DNA of 64,000 bases from Phycisphaerae bacterium (GTDB lineage Bacteria > Planctomycetota > Phycisphaerae > UBA1845 > Fen-1342). A model generated the notes under the pieces. It saw only the letters and a program-made list of their open reading frames with translations, searched no databases and was not told the DNA's origin. Positions 17,414 to 26,614 of this stretch are shown in pieces (within the stretch, counting starts at the first letter, position 1; each line of letters opens with the position of its first letter). The translations under genes were made by a program, and so were the position numbers. The stretch is from positions 1 through 64,000 of the forward strand of contig JAGNKU010000001.1 of NCBI GenBank assembly GCA_017999985.1, written 5' to 3'.

Positions 17414-19630
17414 TTATGACCGGCCGGACGCCCGTACTATCCCCTCGGTCTTCATCACCGCCTGCATGCTCTGTGCTTCGGACAGGAACCGCTGCGTGTA
17501 CTTCTCGTCCACGCGGGCACAGGTCTTGGTCGCCAGTTCGCCGATGCGCTGATATTCCGGGTCCTCGGTCCGCACGAAGAACTCGCCAGCGAGAATCACC
17601 AGGCGTAGCAGGTGTCGCAGGATCAGCCCCTCCTGCTTGATGAGGTCCAGCGCCTTCACGCACTTGAAAAACTCGCCGTCACGGAGGAACGCGTCGCCGG
17701 CGATCCACTTCGGCTGGACGAACGCGGGCTCGGGCGCGGCCAGCTTCGCCTCGAACGCGATCTTCAGCATCTCCGGGAACGTCGGCGGATGTTCCTCCTC
17801 GTCCTCCTCCCACGCGTCCACCCAGCGGCGCGGGCCGTCCTCCGGCGGCGCTTCTGGTCGCGTGACCGTCACACCCATCGCGATGAGCTGCGGCTCCAGT
17901 ACCTGTGCCTGCAACGGCCCCTTGGGGACCGTGTCCGGAATCCGCACGTGCCGCAGGATCACCGGCGGTACTTCCAGCACGGCCTCCAGCGCGAGCAGCT
18001 TCTCGTCGGCGTTGGCGTAGTTGAGCTGCTCCGCGATGAAGTCGCCGAAGAGCGGATCGACGCTGCGGTAATTCAGCAGCCGGTAGATGCTCTCGTTCAG
18101 TGTTACGTGCTCACCGTCCGCGTCGCGCGTGAGATAGCTTAGTGCCTGCAGATTGTCGAGCATGAAGTCGAGCTGCTTACCAAACCGCTCGATGAACTCC
18201 GCCCCGGCGAAACGCTTGGCGATGAAGTCGCGCACCTCGCGCAGCGTGCCCGTCCGCGTCAACAGGAAGATGAGCACCGAGTACGGGATCATCCCGCGGC
18301 TAAACAGTTTCGCCGGCCCGGCGGCGATCAGCGTTTTGAACTGCCCCTCGCTCCAGTACTGCTCCGTCTTGCGGCGCGTCGGGCGCTTGCGCTCCAGGTC
18401 CTTCTTGATCCGCAGCAGGCCGGGGTCCTTGGTCTGGGCCGGAATCTGGTCGTACTTCTTCCGCCACTTGAAGATCTTCACGTCATCGTCGTGGGCCGTG
18501 ACGAAAACGTGCCCCTGCGTGTCGAACTGCGGCCGGCCGGCGCGGCCGAACATCTGGTGCGCGCTGCTGGCGGGAATGAGCTTCTTCTCGCCGTGCTTGC
18601 CCTTCAGCAGCGTCGTCAGCACAACCGAGCGCGCCGGCAGGTTGATCCCCGCCGCCAGCGTCTCCGTACAGCAGACCAGCGGCACGAGCTTGCGCTCGAA
18701 CAATTCCTCGACGATCAGCTTGTGTCGCGGCAACACGCCCGCGTGGTGCACGCCGACGCCGCGGAGGAGCATCTGCTTGAGCTTCGGCCCGACGCCCTCC
18801 GACAGGTCGCCCTGACACGTCTCCAGGTGGGCCTCGATCTCCTGCCGCTGGCGGTTCGAGATCAGCGCCAGCCCCTTGAGCTTTTCCGCCAATTCCCAGC
18901 ATTCGTCCCGATTGAACGCGAAAACCAGCGCCGGCGTGCGGCAGGCGTCGCCATCGCCCTGCGACATCTGCACAAGCTGCTCGGTCAGCAGCCGGTCCTC
19001 GACCCAGTGATATTCGAGGGGCACGCGGCGTTCGACGGAGGTGATGACCTGCACGCGGCGGTTGTGCTTGTTCTTGAGCCAATCGGCGAAGTCGTGCGGG
19101 TTGCCGACGGTCGCGGACAGCAGCATGACGCGCACGTGGGGCGGCAGCAGGACGAGCGACAGCTCCCATACGACGCCACGTTCCATGTCGTTGAAGCTGT
19201 GGAACTCGTCCATGACGACGGCGCCGACGTGCTCCAGGTCGGCGACGGTCGGGTCCGTGGCGAGCAGGTGATTCAGCAGGATTTCGGCCACGACGACGCG
19301 GATCAGCGCGTCCGGGTTCTCCCGGCGATTGCCGGTGATGAAGCCGACCTCGCTGCGCGGGAAGCCCCAGCGCTCGACGAGGTCGCCGAACTCGCGGAAC
19401 TTCTGCTCGGTGAGCGCGATGAGCGGCGTCGTGTAGTACAGCCGCTGGCGCGTGTGCAGCGCTTCGTAGATCGCGGCTTCGGCGATAAGCGTCTTGCCCA
19501 TGCCGGTCGGCGCGCAGACCAGGATGCCGCCCTCGCACTCGAACCACGCCAGCAGCGACTCTTCCTGCACCGGGTAGAGCTGGTACGGGACGGACTCCAG
19601 GAACTTCGAGCAAATCTCGTCGCGCGTCAT
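17414..19630 (-). CDS. Ski2-like superfamily 2 DEAD/DEAH-box helicase
   Basis: 738 residues. Motif I APTGMGKT (40-47), motif Ia TPLIALTEQKFREF, motif II DEFHS (141-145), motif III SAT (172-174) and motif VI QMFGRAGRPQFD show a two-RecA-domain SF2 helicase. The order and the GRAGRPQ form favour the Ski2/Hel308/Mtr4 branch, which unwinds RNA or forked DNA. A C-terminal helical region of about 300 residues follows and contains an acidic run (EEDEEEH). No nuclease domain is seen. Its neighbours, endonuclease V and a nucleotidyltransferase, hint at nucleic-acid maintenance, but they are separate units and this is only suggestive. Confidence 0.85.
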   Translation of the reverse strand: MTRDEICSKFLESVPYQLYPVQEESLLAWFECEGGILVCAPTGMGKTLIAEAAIYEALHTRQRLYYTTPLIALTEQKFREFGDLVERWGFPRSEVGFITGNRRENPDALIRVVVAEILLNHLLATDPTVADLEHVGAVVMDEFHSFNDMERGVVWELSLVLLPPHVRVMLLSATVGNPHDFADWLKNKHNRRVQVITSVERRVPLEYHWVEDRLLTEQLVQMSQGDGDACRTPALVFAFNRDECWELAEKLKGLALISNRQRQEIEAHLETCQGDLSEGVGPKLKQMLLRGVGVHHAGVLPRHKLIVEELFERKLVPLVCCTETLAAGINLPARSVVLTTLLKGKHGEKKLIPASSAHQMFGRAGRPQFDTQGHVFVTAHDDDVKIFKWRKKYDQIPAQTKDPGLLRIKKDLERKRPTRRKTEQYWSEGQFKTLIAAGPAKLFSRGMIPYSVLIFLLTRTGTLREVRDFIAKRFAGAEFIERFGKQLDFMLDNLQALSYLTRDADGEHVTLNESIYRLLNYRSVDPLFGDFIAEQLNYANADEKLLALEAVLEVPPVILRHVRIPDTVPKGPLQAQVLEPQLIAMGVTVTRPEAPPEDGPRRWVDAWEEDEEEHPPTFPEMLKIAFEAKLAAPEPAFVQPKWIAGDAFLRDGEFFKCVKALDLIKQEGLILRHLLRLVILAGEFFVRTEDPEYQRIGELATKTCARVDEKYTQRFLSEAQSMQAVMKTEGIVRASGRS

Positions 19631-19679
19631 AGTGACAGCATAACGCCCAACCGCATGGCTGGCGCCCGCCAGGGCAGAT

Positions 19680-20351
19680 TCAGCGCGCGCGCTCCGCCGT
19701 CACGAGTTGGTGCGCCAGTCGGGTTGGCTCCGGCAGCCGGTACTTGGTCGTCGCGGCGAGAGTCAATCGCACGGCGCTTTCGTGATCGCAGAGATGTCCC
19801 GGGCTGATGAAGAGCGGTTTCACGCCAGTGCGCGTCCGGAGGACCACGCCGACCTGCTCGCCGTTGTGCCACAGCTTGCTGGCTCCGCCGCGCTGGGCCG
19901 GCGGGTCTTCATATGTGCCAAGCAACCGCGACTTCGCGCAGCCGACGGTCGGGATGCCAAGCCACAAGCCGATGTGGCACGTCAGGCCGATGCGGCGCGG
20001 ATGGGCCAGACCCTGCCCATCGCACAATACCACCTCCGGCACCGTGTGCAGCTTGCGAAACGCGGCCACCACGCCCGGCACTTCGCGAAAGCTCAGCAGC
20101 CCCGGCACATACGGAAAGCGGCACGGGACGCGCGCCGTCCGCTGCTCCAGGATTTCGCGCGTCTGCAAGTCCCACACGACGACCCCGGCGATCACGTGCT
20201 GGCCGTCGGGTGAAAATGCCACGTCGGCACCGGCCAGTATGTGCACATTCGCCCGCACGGGTTCGAGGCGCACCTGCGGGGCCAGCCGTTGCTGCAGGGC
20301 GATCGCGGCCCGCGGGCTGCGCGGCCAAGCATGTAGGGTCGCAATTCTCAT
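19680..20351 (-). CDS. nfi: Endonuclease V (deoxyinosine 3' endonuclease)
   Basis: 223 residues, normal for the family. Conserved residues are visible: Asp43 in GADVAF, FPYVPGLLSFRE (79-90), Asp111-Gly-x-Gly-x-x-His-Pro-Arg (111-119), the G.xxHxG motif near 122-128 and Lys140. These form the metal site that cuts one phosphodiester 3' of deoxyinosine in DNA, or inosine in RNA for some members. The start at 20351 has no strong ribosome site. It is divergent from a small zinc-ribbon gene with only about 58 bases between start codons. Confidence 0.93.
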   Translation of the reverse strand: MRIATLHAWPRSPRAAIALQQRLAPQVRLEPVRANVHILAGADVAFSPDGQHVIAGVVVWDLQTREILEQRTARVPCRFPYVPGLLSFREVPGVVAAFRKLHTVPEVVLCDGQGLAHPRRIGLTCHIGLWLGIPTVGCAKSRLLGTYEDPPAQRGGASKLWHNGEQVGVVLRTRTGVKPLFISPGHLCDHESAVRLTLAATTKYRLPEPTRLAHQLVTAERAR

Positions 20352-20409
20352 CGCTGCGCCAGCCGCTAGAATACACGCTCAGACATCACGTTCGCCATGC
20401 GAGCCGCCT

Positions 20410-20676
20410 GTGGACGAGAACGACACGTACGAGCTGGATGAATACCGTCAGGAAGAGGGCAGCGACCTTGTCCGCTGCGCCAAGTGCGGTGCGCTGATCA
20501 ACGCGTATGCCCGCCGGTGCCCCGAATGCGGCATCCACTTCGACGGCGAAGCCTACGACTTCGCGCCGCGAACCGGTCTGAAATTGCCGCGGGCGCTGCG
20601 CTGGATTGCCGGAGCCGGCCTGCTGCTCGTGGTCATCGCGATCGCCGCGGCGCTCGTGCTAACGTACAGACGCTGA
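20410..20676 (+). CDS. Small zinc-ribbon membrane protein
   Basis: 88 residues beginning at GTG. The acidic N-terminus ([11 protein letters not shown]) is followed by a zinc ribbon, [19 protein letters not shown], and a single C-terminal membrane helix (about 67-86). The orientation is probably ribbon in the cytoplasm. The longer open frame extending upstream in the same phase crosses nfi and is not credible. Its stop overlaps the 3' end of the convergent threonine aldolase gene by 18 bases. Short ribbon-plus-helix proteins are common in this group; function unknown. Confidence 0.7.
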   Translation: MDENDTYELDEYRQEEGSDLVRCAKCGALINAYARRCPECGIHFDGEAYDFAPRTGLKLPRALRWIAGAGLLLVVIAIAAALVLTYRR

Positions 20677-21714
20677 CTTCGCGCCGCAGCACAACTCGCG
20701 GAACACGCCAATCGCATACTCGATCTGGTCACGCGACACGTCGAGATGCGTCACCGCCCGTACCTTCTGCGGCGCTGTCGGCAGCATCCATACGTCGCGC
20801 TCGCGCAGCCGCGCGACCAGGTCCGCTGCCGTCGCGAACCCTGGCTCGACGTCGAAGATCACGATGTTCGTCTCGACCGTCCGCGGATCGAGCTTGATTC
20901 CGGGCAACTCGGCGAGCGCCTCCGCCAGTCGCCGGGCATTGGCGTGATCCTCCGCGAGCCGCTCGATGTTGTGATCCAGCGCGTAGAGCGCCGCCGCCGC
21001 CAGGATCCCCACCTGCCGCATGCCCCCGCCGAACATCTTGCGGAAGCGGTGGCAGCGCGTCACGAATGGCCGCGGGCCGGCAACGATCGAGCCGATCGGC
21101 GCCCCCAGACCCTTCGAGAAGCACATCGACACGGAGTCCACGTGCTGCGTGTAGGCCGTCGGCTGGCGGCCGGTCGCGACGCACGCGTTCATCAGCCGCG
21201 CGCCGTCCATGTGCACGTGCAGGCTGTGCCGCCGGGCAACCGCGTGAATCTCCGCCACCTGTTCCACCGGCCAGATGCTGCCGCCGCCGCGGTTGTTCGT
21301 GTTTTCGATGATGACCATGCGCGAGCGCGGGTAATGCACGTTGTTCGGCCGGACGAGCGCCTCGACCTCGGCCGCGGTGAACACGCCGCGGAAGCCGGGA
21401 ATCGGGCGGATGCTGACGCCGGATAGCGCCGCCGGCCCGCCGGCCTCGAAGTTGTAGCTGTGCGTGGCCTCGGCGCAGATGATCTCGTCGCCGGGCTCGG
21501 TCACCGATCGGATCGCGACCTGGTTCGCCATCGACCCGGACGGCACGTACAGCGCCGCTTCCTGGCCGAGCATTCCGGCCATCCGCTCCTGGAGCCGAAT
21601 TACCGTCGGATCGTCACCCAGCACGTCGTCGCCGACCTCGGCGGCGGCGATGGCCGCGCGCATGCCCGGCGACGGTCGCGTGACGGTGTCGCTCCGCAGG
21701 TCAACGGGCGTCAT
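20659..21714 (-). CDS. ltaE: Low-specificity L-threonine aldolase
   Basis: 351 residues starting at an ATG with GGAAGGGG upstream. The N-terminal [14 protein letters not shown] and the PLP-lysine motif [12 protein letters not shown] (Lys201) identify a fold-type I threonine aldolase. It cleaves L-threonine or L-allo-threonine to glycine and acetaldehyde in the cytoplasm. The start lies inside the end of the upstream HEAT-like gene (14-base overlap), so the two are probably translated from one message. With kbl and tdh elsewhere in the window, the cell would have two routes from threonine to glycine. Confidence 0.92.
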   Translation of the reverse strand: MTPVDLRSDTVTRPSPGMRAAIAAAEVGDDVLGDDPTVIRLQERMAGMLGQEAALYVPSGSMANQVAIRSVTEPGDEIICAEATHSYNFEAGGPAALSGVSIRPIPGFRGVFTAAEVEALVRPNNVHYPRSRMVIIENTNNRGGGSIWPVEQVAEIHAVARRHSLHVHMDGARLMNACVATGRQPTAYTQHVDSVSMCFSKGLGAPIGSIVAGPRPFVTRCHRFRKMFGGGMRQVGILAAAALYALDHNIERLAEDHANARRLAEALAELPGIKLDPRTVETNIVIFDVEPGFATAADLVARLRERDVWMLPTAPQKVRAVTHLDVSRDQIEYAIGVFRELCCGAKSASVR

Positions 21715-22633
21715 CCTGCGTCCCCTTCCAGCGCTGTGCGGCTTCCTGGACCAATTTCGTGACGCGCTCGATCTCCTGCTGGCGCAGTTGCGGCTTGGCG
21801 GTCTCGAAATACCGCTCCGGCTTGGTGTTCTTGATGCCGCAGATCCTGGCCGCGGCCCGGTAGGCGACGTAATCGAAGGGCTGCCCTTCCGTCTGCAGCC
21901 CCGCAACCATGATCGCGGCCCCGGCCGGGTTGCACTGCTCCAGCGCCTTTTCCGCCGGCTTGTTACCCGCGCGCGCCAGGTCCAGCAGCGCGTTGACCGC
22001 CTTCTCGGAGGAGAATTGCGCCAGCGCATCGCAGGCCAGCCCCAGCGTCGCGGCGTCCAGCTTCGGCCGTGCCACCAGCTCCAGCACACCGGGTTCCGCG
22101 GCGGACATCTCGAACGCCGCCACCATCTGCAGCGCGCGCTTGAGTTCCGCCGGCTTCGCGTCCGGATTCTGCAGCACCGGCTTCACATCGGTCTCGTAGA
22201 GCTTCTTGCCGTACAACTGGAGAACGAGCCGCAGCTTGCTCGCCAGCGACCCCGCCTGGGCCACCCCGCTGGCCCCCAGGTCGCCCAGCTTCTCGCCGTC
22301 GGGCGTCACAAATGACATCATCATGTTCGCGCTTTCCGGCAGACCGAAGTCCTTCAGAATGTCGCGATGCTGGCTGCGCGAGAGCTTCAGCGGCACGAAC
22401 CGCTGGCACAGGGCCAAGACGCGCGGATCGGACAGCGCGCGGCGCTGCTCGTTCTCGAGCTTGTCGTCGCGGTCCTTGGACGACGCCAGCACGTAGACCA
22501 TCAACGGACGGTAGCTCCGTCGTGCTTCGGCGATCGCCGGCTGTGGCTCGGTCATCCACTGGATGACACTTTCCTGAGCCGCCGCCACCCCCATTCCCAG
22601 CCACAGCGTGAGCAGCAATACAAACTTCGGCAC
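21701..22633 (-). CDS. Secreted thioredoxin-fold/HEAT-like protein of unknown function
   Basis: 310 residues from a GTG with a very strong AGGAGG. A signal peptide ends near residue 19 (AAAQE). The N-terminal half (about 25-135) resembles a thioredoxin fold ([17 protein letters not shown], then [10 protein letters not shown]), but the CxxC pair is absent, so no disulfide chemistry is expected. The second half (about 140-270) is helical with HEAT-like pairs. No function can be assigned. It is upstream of and overlaps ltaE, although an exported protein and a cytoplasmic aldolase are not obviously related. Confidence 0.6.
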   Translation of the reverse strand: MPKFVLLLTLWLGMGVAAAQESVIQWMTEPQPAIAEARRSYRPLMVYVLASSKDRDDKLENEQRRALSDPRVLALCQRFVPLKLSRSQHRDILKDFGLPESANMMMSFVTPDGEKLGDLGASGVAQAGSLASKLRLVLQLYGKKLYETDVKPVLQNPDAKPAELKRALQMVAAFEMSAAEPGVLELVARPKLDAATLGLACDALAQFSSEKAVNALLDLARAGNKPAEKALEQCNPAGAAIMVAGLQTEGQPFDYVAYRAAARICGIKNTKPERYFETAKPQLRQQEIERVTKLVQEAAQRWKGTQDDAR

Positions 22634-22720
22634 AGCACACCTCCTGACGTTGGACGACTTCGTCCTGCAGTATTGTACGGGGCCACACCGCCCGGCGGCG
22701 AGCCTATCCCGCGGGGCCGG

Positions 22721-24841
22721 CTATTGCCCCGGCGCCCCCGCCAAGATGCGCTCGCACTCGCGCAGCGCTGCCTGGAGCTCACTTTGGGTCGCGTCAGACA
22801 GGCCCGGAATCGCCTGCGCATGGCGCTCGCGCCACTCGCGCACCAGTTCGGCCGCTTCTCCGGCGGCCCCGATACGGACCAGCGTGCCGGTGATCCACGG
22901 ATACGCGCGCACGCCGATCGCCGGCTCGCGCTGCAGCGTTGCCCGCCACAACTCGAGGGCCCGCGGCAGGTCTTGCGGCTCAGTGGTGAGCATCAGGAGG
23001 CCGCGCTGGAGCTGCGCGCCGGCGTCGTCCGGCCACCACAGCGTGCCGGCCCGCTCCCGACGTCCCAGCTCCGCCAGCAGCGGCGACCCGGCCCGGACCC
23101 AGAGCGTCGCGTACTCCGCATCCAGGACCGGAATCCACTCGGGTTGCCCATCGATGACCGCTGACAGCCGCTTGGTCACGCCCCACTTGGGCAGCAGCAC
23201 GACCTCGGTGGCATGCTTGTCCAGCAGCCGCGCGACCGCACGTCCCCCGGCGGCGTCCAGCGGCCCGAGCAGCCACAGGTAGGCCAGGTAATGGTCCTCC
23301 GAGTATACCTGCTGGGCCCGCCCGTCAATGAAGACGCGCGCCCCGGGCACCTCGAACATCACGGCCCCGGCGACCTTCCATTCCGTCATGACGTTCGGCG
23401 TCAGTTGGTTCCGCTTCAGAAACTCCAGCGCCTGGCGCGGCGTCTGCACGTTGCGCGTCACGCGATCGAGCAGGTTGTACGCCGCGTCGGTCGGCACGTC
23501 GGTGACCAGCTCGCTGTACGCGGATTTCACCGTGCGCCAGCCGAGCGCCGCCGCGCCCGCCCACGCCCCCAGAAACACGGCATCGCGCGCCCAGTTCCGC
23601 GTAGGCAGCGACAGTGACCGCCCGAGGCGCAGCGTCCAGGTCGTCAGCGCGGGCGTCGCCAGAATGTAGAAGATCGGGGCAAACCGTCGGGCGAACAGCG
23701 CCATGCCCAACCCGATGCCGACCGCTGCAAGGTCGAATAGCACGAGTTGCCACTGGATCGGCGGTTGCGCCATCGGCCCCCCGCGACCGGAGGTCGTCGC
23801 ATAACCGACGGTCATCCCGTCTGACAGCGGCGGCGCGACCGCGTACGTCATGACCGGCTGCAGACCGCGCAGCCGATCCCAGCCCCGCAGCAGCAACATG
23901 ATGAGCGGCGCCGCGGCGGCGATGGCAACCGCCATCCAGAAGCGCCGCGTCCCCGGAAACGCCGGGCGCGCGACGAAGGGCGAAAGCCACTCGCCGACCG
24001 TGCGGAACTTCTCGCTTTCGACCACCTTGAACGGGTGCGTGAAGTTCTCCACGCCGTACGGACTGACGAGCGCCCCCAAAAGCACGGCGACGAGGCCGAC
24101 TCCGATCACCGCCGCGAGCTGCGCGAAGCTGAGCGTGGGCCGCCGTCGGAAAAAGTATGGCACGACCGCGCACGCCACGAACAAGCCGAGCAGGCCGAAT
24201 CCAAACAGAAAGCTGCCGTGCGCGTGCGGCCAGACGCCGTATACGAACAGCAGGAGCACGATGGGCCACCACCTGCGGCGCGCCCCCGCGGCGGCCAGGG
24301 CGGAAAACGCCAGCCACGCGGCCGCCAGCAGGAAGAACTGCACAGTCGCCGGCCGGATGCTCAGCCAGTCGCGGCAGGCGGTCGCCACGAGCGCGCCGGC
24401 CAGTATCGCCGCCGCCCACGAGCCGCAGCGCAAGCGGGTCGCCAGCAGCACGAACGTGAATGTCGCCACCCCCAGCAGCCACGAGCCCAGCACCACGGCG
24501 GTCGGCCCCAGCTGGTCGTACAGCAGCCAGAAGTACACGTGGCTGAGCCAGTTCTGGTTGAACCAGGTCTGCCCGTAGAACGTGTAGCTGAACGTGTCCT
24601 TCGTCGGAAACTGGGGCTCGGTAAGGATCTGGCGCCCCGCGGACAGGGCAATCCAGGTGTCATTCGAGTAGTGCACCTCCAGCACACCAAAGGCGCACGC
24701 GACCACGAACAGCACGCCCACGCCCGCGGCCACCCAGCCGGGCATGGCTGACAGGGCCACCTCATCCGGAGCGGTGCCGTCGGTGGCGGCCGGGGGGCGC
24801 GACGGCATGTCGCGCTTCCGCGATTTGCTGGCCTTGCTCAC
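22721..24841 (-). CDS. Large polytopic membrane protein, GT-C-like
   Basis: 706 residues from a GTG. After a basic N-terminus, the first helix (about 35-53) leads into HYSNDTWIALSAGRQIL and then FPTKDTFSYTFYGQTWFNQNWLSH, a pattern shared by planctomycete GT-C-like proteins where an early acidic residue follows the first helix. About ten more helices follow, then a soluble C-terminal domain (about 470-706) with helical repeats that may be TPR-like. It might transfer a sugar from a lipid carrier, but the catalytic DxD is not canonical. The nearest downstream neighbour is the HEAT-like gene, 87 bases away. Confidence 0.55.
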   Translation of the reverse strand: MSKASKSRKRDMPSRPPAATDGTAPDEVALSAMPGWVAAGVGVLFVVACAFGVLEVHYSNDTWIALSAGRQILTEPQFPTKDTFSYTFYGQTWFNQNWLSHVYFWLLYDQLGPTAVVLGSWLLGVATFTFVLLATRLRCGSWAAAILAGALVATACRDWLSIRPATVQFFLLAAAWLAFSALAAAGARRRWWPIVLLLFVYGVWPHAHGSFLFGFGLLGLFVACAVVPYFFRRRPTLSFAQLAAVIGVGLVAVLLGALVSPYGVENFTHPFKVVESEKFRTVGEWLSPFVARPAFPGTRRFWMAVAIAAAAPLIMLLLRGWDRLRGLQPVMTYAVAPPLSDGMTVGYATTSGRGGPMAQPPIQWQLVLFDLAAVGIGLGMALFARRFAPIFYILATPALTTWTLRLGRSLSLPTRNWARDAVFLGAWAGAAALGWRTVKSAYSELVTDVPTDAAYNLLDRVTRNVQTPRQALEFLKRNQLTPNVMTEWKVAGAVMFEVPGARVFIDGRAQQVYSEDHYLAYLWLLGPLDAAGGRAVARLLDKHATEVVLLPKWGVTKRLSAVIDGQPEWIPVLDAEYATLWVRAGSPLLAELGRRERAGTLWWPDDAGAQLQRGLLMLTTEPQDLPRALELWRATLQREPAIGVRAYPWITGTLVRIGAAGEAAELVREWRERHAQAIPGLSDATQSELQAALRECERILAGAPGQ

Positions 24842-24920
24842 GCGTGTGCTACCCTGCCCGCCGGCTGCGCCCGCCGGCGGAGTGGCCTGGCCCGGACCCC
24901 GGAGGAGGCGACCTCGGGAC

Positions 24921-25004
24921 TGCCGAAGGAGGGACTCGAACCCTCACGACCTTGCGGCCACGGGATTTTGAATCCCGCGCGTCTGCCAGTTCCGCCACTT
25001 CGGC
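24921..25004 (-). tRNA. tRNA-Leu (anticodon CAA)
   Basis: 84 bases on the minus strand. Acceptor arms GCCGAAG/CTTCGGC, an anticodon stem CGGGA/TCCCG with loop TTCAAAA (anticodon CAA), a long class II variable arm and the T arm GAGGG-TTCGAGT-CCCTC are all present. A73 is encoded and CCA is not, so the 3' end is added after transcription. Confidence 0.97.
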
Positions 25005-25141
25005 GAGGACCACCCCCACACTTTCGCAGACCGGGCGGTCGCGGTCAACCGTTTCCGCCGGCGGCGGACGGATCCCGGGCTGCGCGCGGTGCGCCGTACG
25101 CCGCCCCGGGAACGCGTAACCGCACACCCGCCGCCCCGGCG

Positions 25142-26524
25142 TCACTCAAATCCGGTGATCTGGTCAACCGCGCCGGTCGTGCCGATCGGCCCGCTCACGG
25201 CGCTTGTCAGCACGTACAACTCATTGGCAGCGTCACGCCCGAAACCCAGTACGTAGCGCCCGATCCGCCCGTCGGTCGTGCCGGCAATCTTCACCTCGGC
25301 CATCGTCCACGCCGTCGTCCCCTCCGTCGCCGTGAAGATCTTGCCGCGTGTGCCGCCACCCGCCGAGTAGTCGCCAAATACGTAGAGCCCGCGCAGCGCG
25401 GCGAGCGTCGACCCGCGATACACGTAGCCGCCGACCACCGCCGTCCCGAAGGCTTTGCCGGCGTCATCCGTATGGCGGTACTCCAGGATCGGGGCCTGCA
25501 ACGTCGAGCCGTCGGGCCCGAGGCTGCTGCACGTCGATAGCGGCGTGCTGAAGCTCAGGGGATTGAAGCACAGCGCGCCTTCCCGGATGTTCCAGCCGTA
25601 GTTCCCGCCCAGTTCGATGATATCGATCTCCTCGACCAAAGCCTGGCCGACGTCGCCGGCGATCAGGCGTGTTGCGCCGCCGGGCGTCGTGTCGAACGAA
25701 AACCGCCACGGGTTGCGCAGGCCGTACGCGTAGATTTCCGGCCGGGACGTCAAGCTGGCGGCAAAGGGGTTCGTGGCCGGGATGCCGTAGGGACTGCCGC
25801 TGTTCACGTCGATCCGCAGGATGGCGCCAAACAGATTGGTCGTGTCCTGGGCGTTGCCGATCAGCAGCGTGTGGCCCGTGCCGGTGTCGCCGGCGCCGCC
25901 GCCGTCACCCAGCCCAATGTACAGGAACCCGTCCGGCCCGAACGCGAGCTGGCCGCCATTGTGATTGGTCGCCGGCTTGGCGACGCGCAGCAGCACGCGC
26001 TCGGTGCTGACGTTGGCCTGGTTCGGATTGACAGCGGACACGCTGAACTCGGACACGCGCACCTCGGTGGCCGCCCCGGCCGGCGCGTCTTCGCTCGGCG
26101 GCGTGTTGTAGAACACGTAGAACCGGCCGTTGCTTGTGAAGCTCGGGTGTAGCGCCATGCTCAGCAACCCGCGCTCGTCGTACGCGGAATTGAGCGTGTC
26201 CAGCCGGTCGCGCAGGTCAAGCAGCGGCGTCAGCGATACGGTTCCAGTCGCGCTCGTGACATGGATCACGCCAACCTGATCGACGACGAACAGCCGGCCG
26301 GTGTTGTCATTGGGCGCGACCAGTCCCACGGGCGCCGTGAAGCCGCTGGCGATGCGTGTGAGCGTCATCCTCCGGGCGTCGTCCGGGACCGGTTCTGACG
26401 GCTCGGGACAACCGCCCAGCGACAGCAGCCCAAACATGCAGACGCCGGCGACCGCCCACCGTCGCCCATGCCCGCGCAGTGACCAACCCCGCCGCGTAGT
26501 GCTACCGTTACGATTCGTGGCCAT
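25142..26524 (-). CDS. PQQ-dependent aldose/glucose dehydrogenase-like lipoprotein (GSDH family)
   Basis: 460 residues with GAAAGGA upstream. The lipobox LLSLGGC puts the lipid anchor at Cys39. The beta-propeller of soluble glucose/sorbosone dehydrogenases follows: ERGLLSMALHPSF, NHNGGQLAFGPDGFLYIGLGDGG and YGLRNPWRFSFD are the family signatures lining the PQQ and calcium sites. It likely oxidises sugars or related alcohols on the periplasmic side. Many planctomycete members lack a proven cofactor and may act as lectin-like or other oxidoreductases. No pqq synthesis genes are in the window. Confidence 0.87.
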   Translation of the reverse strand: MATNRNGSTTRRGWSLRGHGRRWAVAGVCMFGLLSLGGCPEPSEPVPDDARRMTLTRIASGFTAPVGLVAPNDNTGRLFVVDQVGVIHVTSATGTVSLTPLLDLRDRLDTLNSAYDERGLLSMALHPSFTSNGRFYVFYNTPPSEDAPAGAATEVRVSEFSVSAVNPNQANVSTERVLLRVAKPATNHNGGQLAFGPDGFLYIGLGDGGGAGDTGTGHTLLIGNAQDTTNLFGAILRIDVNSGSPYGIPATNPFAASLTSRPEIYAYGLRNPWRFSFDTTPGGATRLIAGDVGQALVEEIDIIELGGNYGWNIREGALCFNPLSFSTPLSTCSSLGPDGSTLQAPILEYRHTDDAGKAFGTAVVGGYVYRGSTLAALRGLYVFGDYSAGGGTRGKIFTATEGTTAWTMAEVKIAGTTDGRIGRYVLGFGRDAANELYVLTSAVSGPIGTTGAVDQITGFE

Positions 26525-26614
26525 ACGATGATTTCCTTTCGGCCCTGTTTTGCCGCCTCACGCGCGTCGATTTTAGGCCCCCCAAAGTGCGACGGCCACG
26601 GCTGCGGGCGCCCG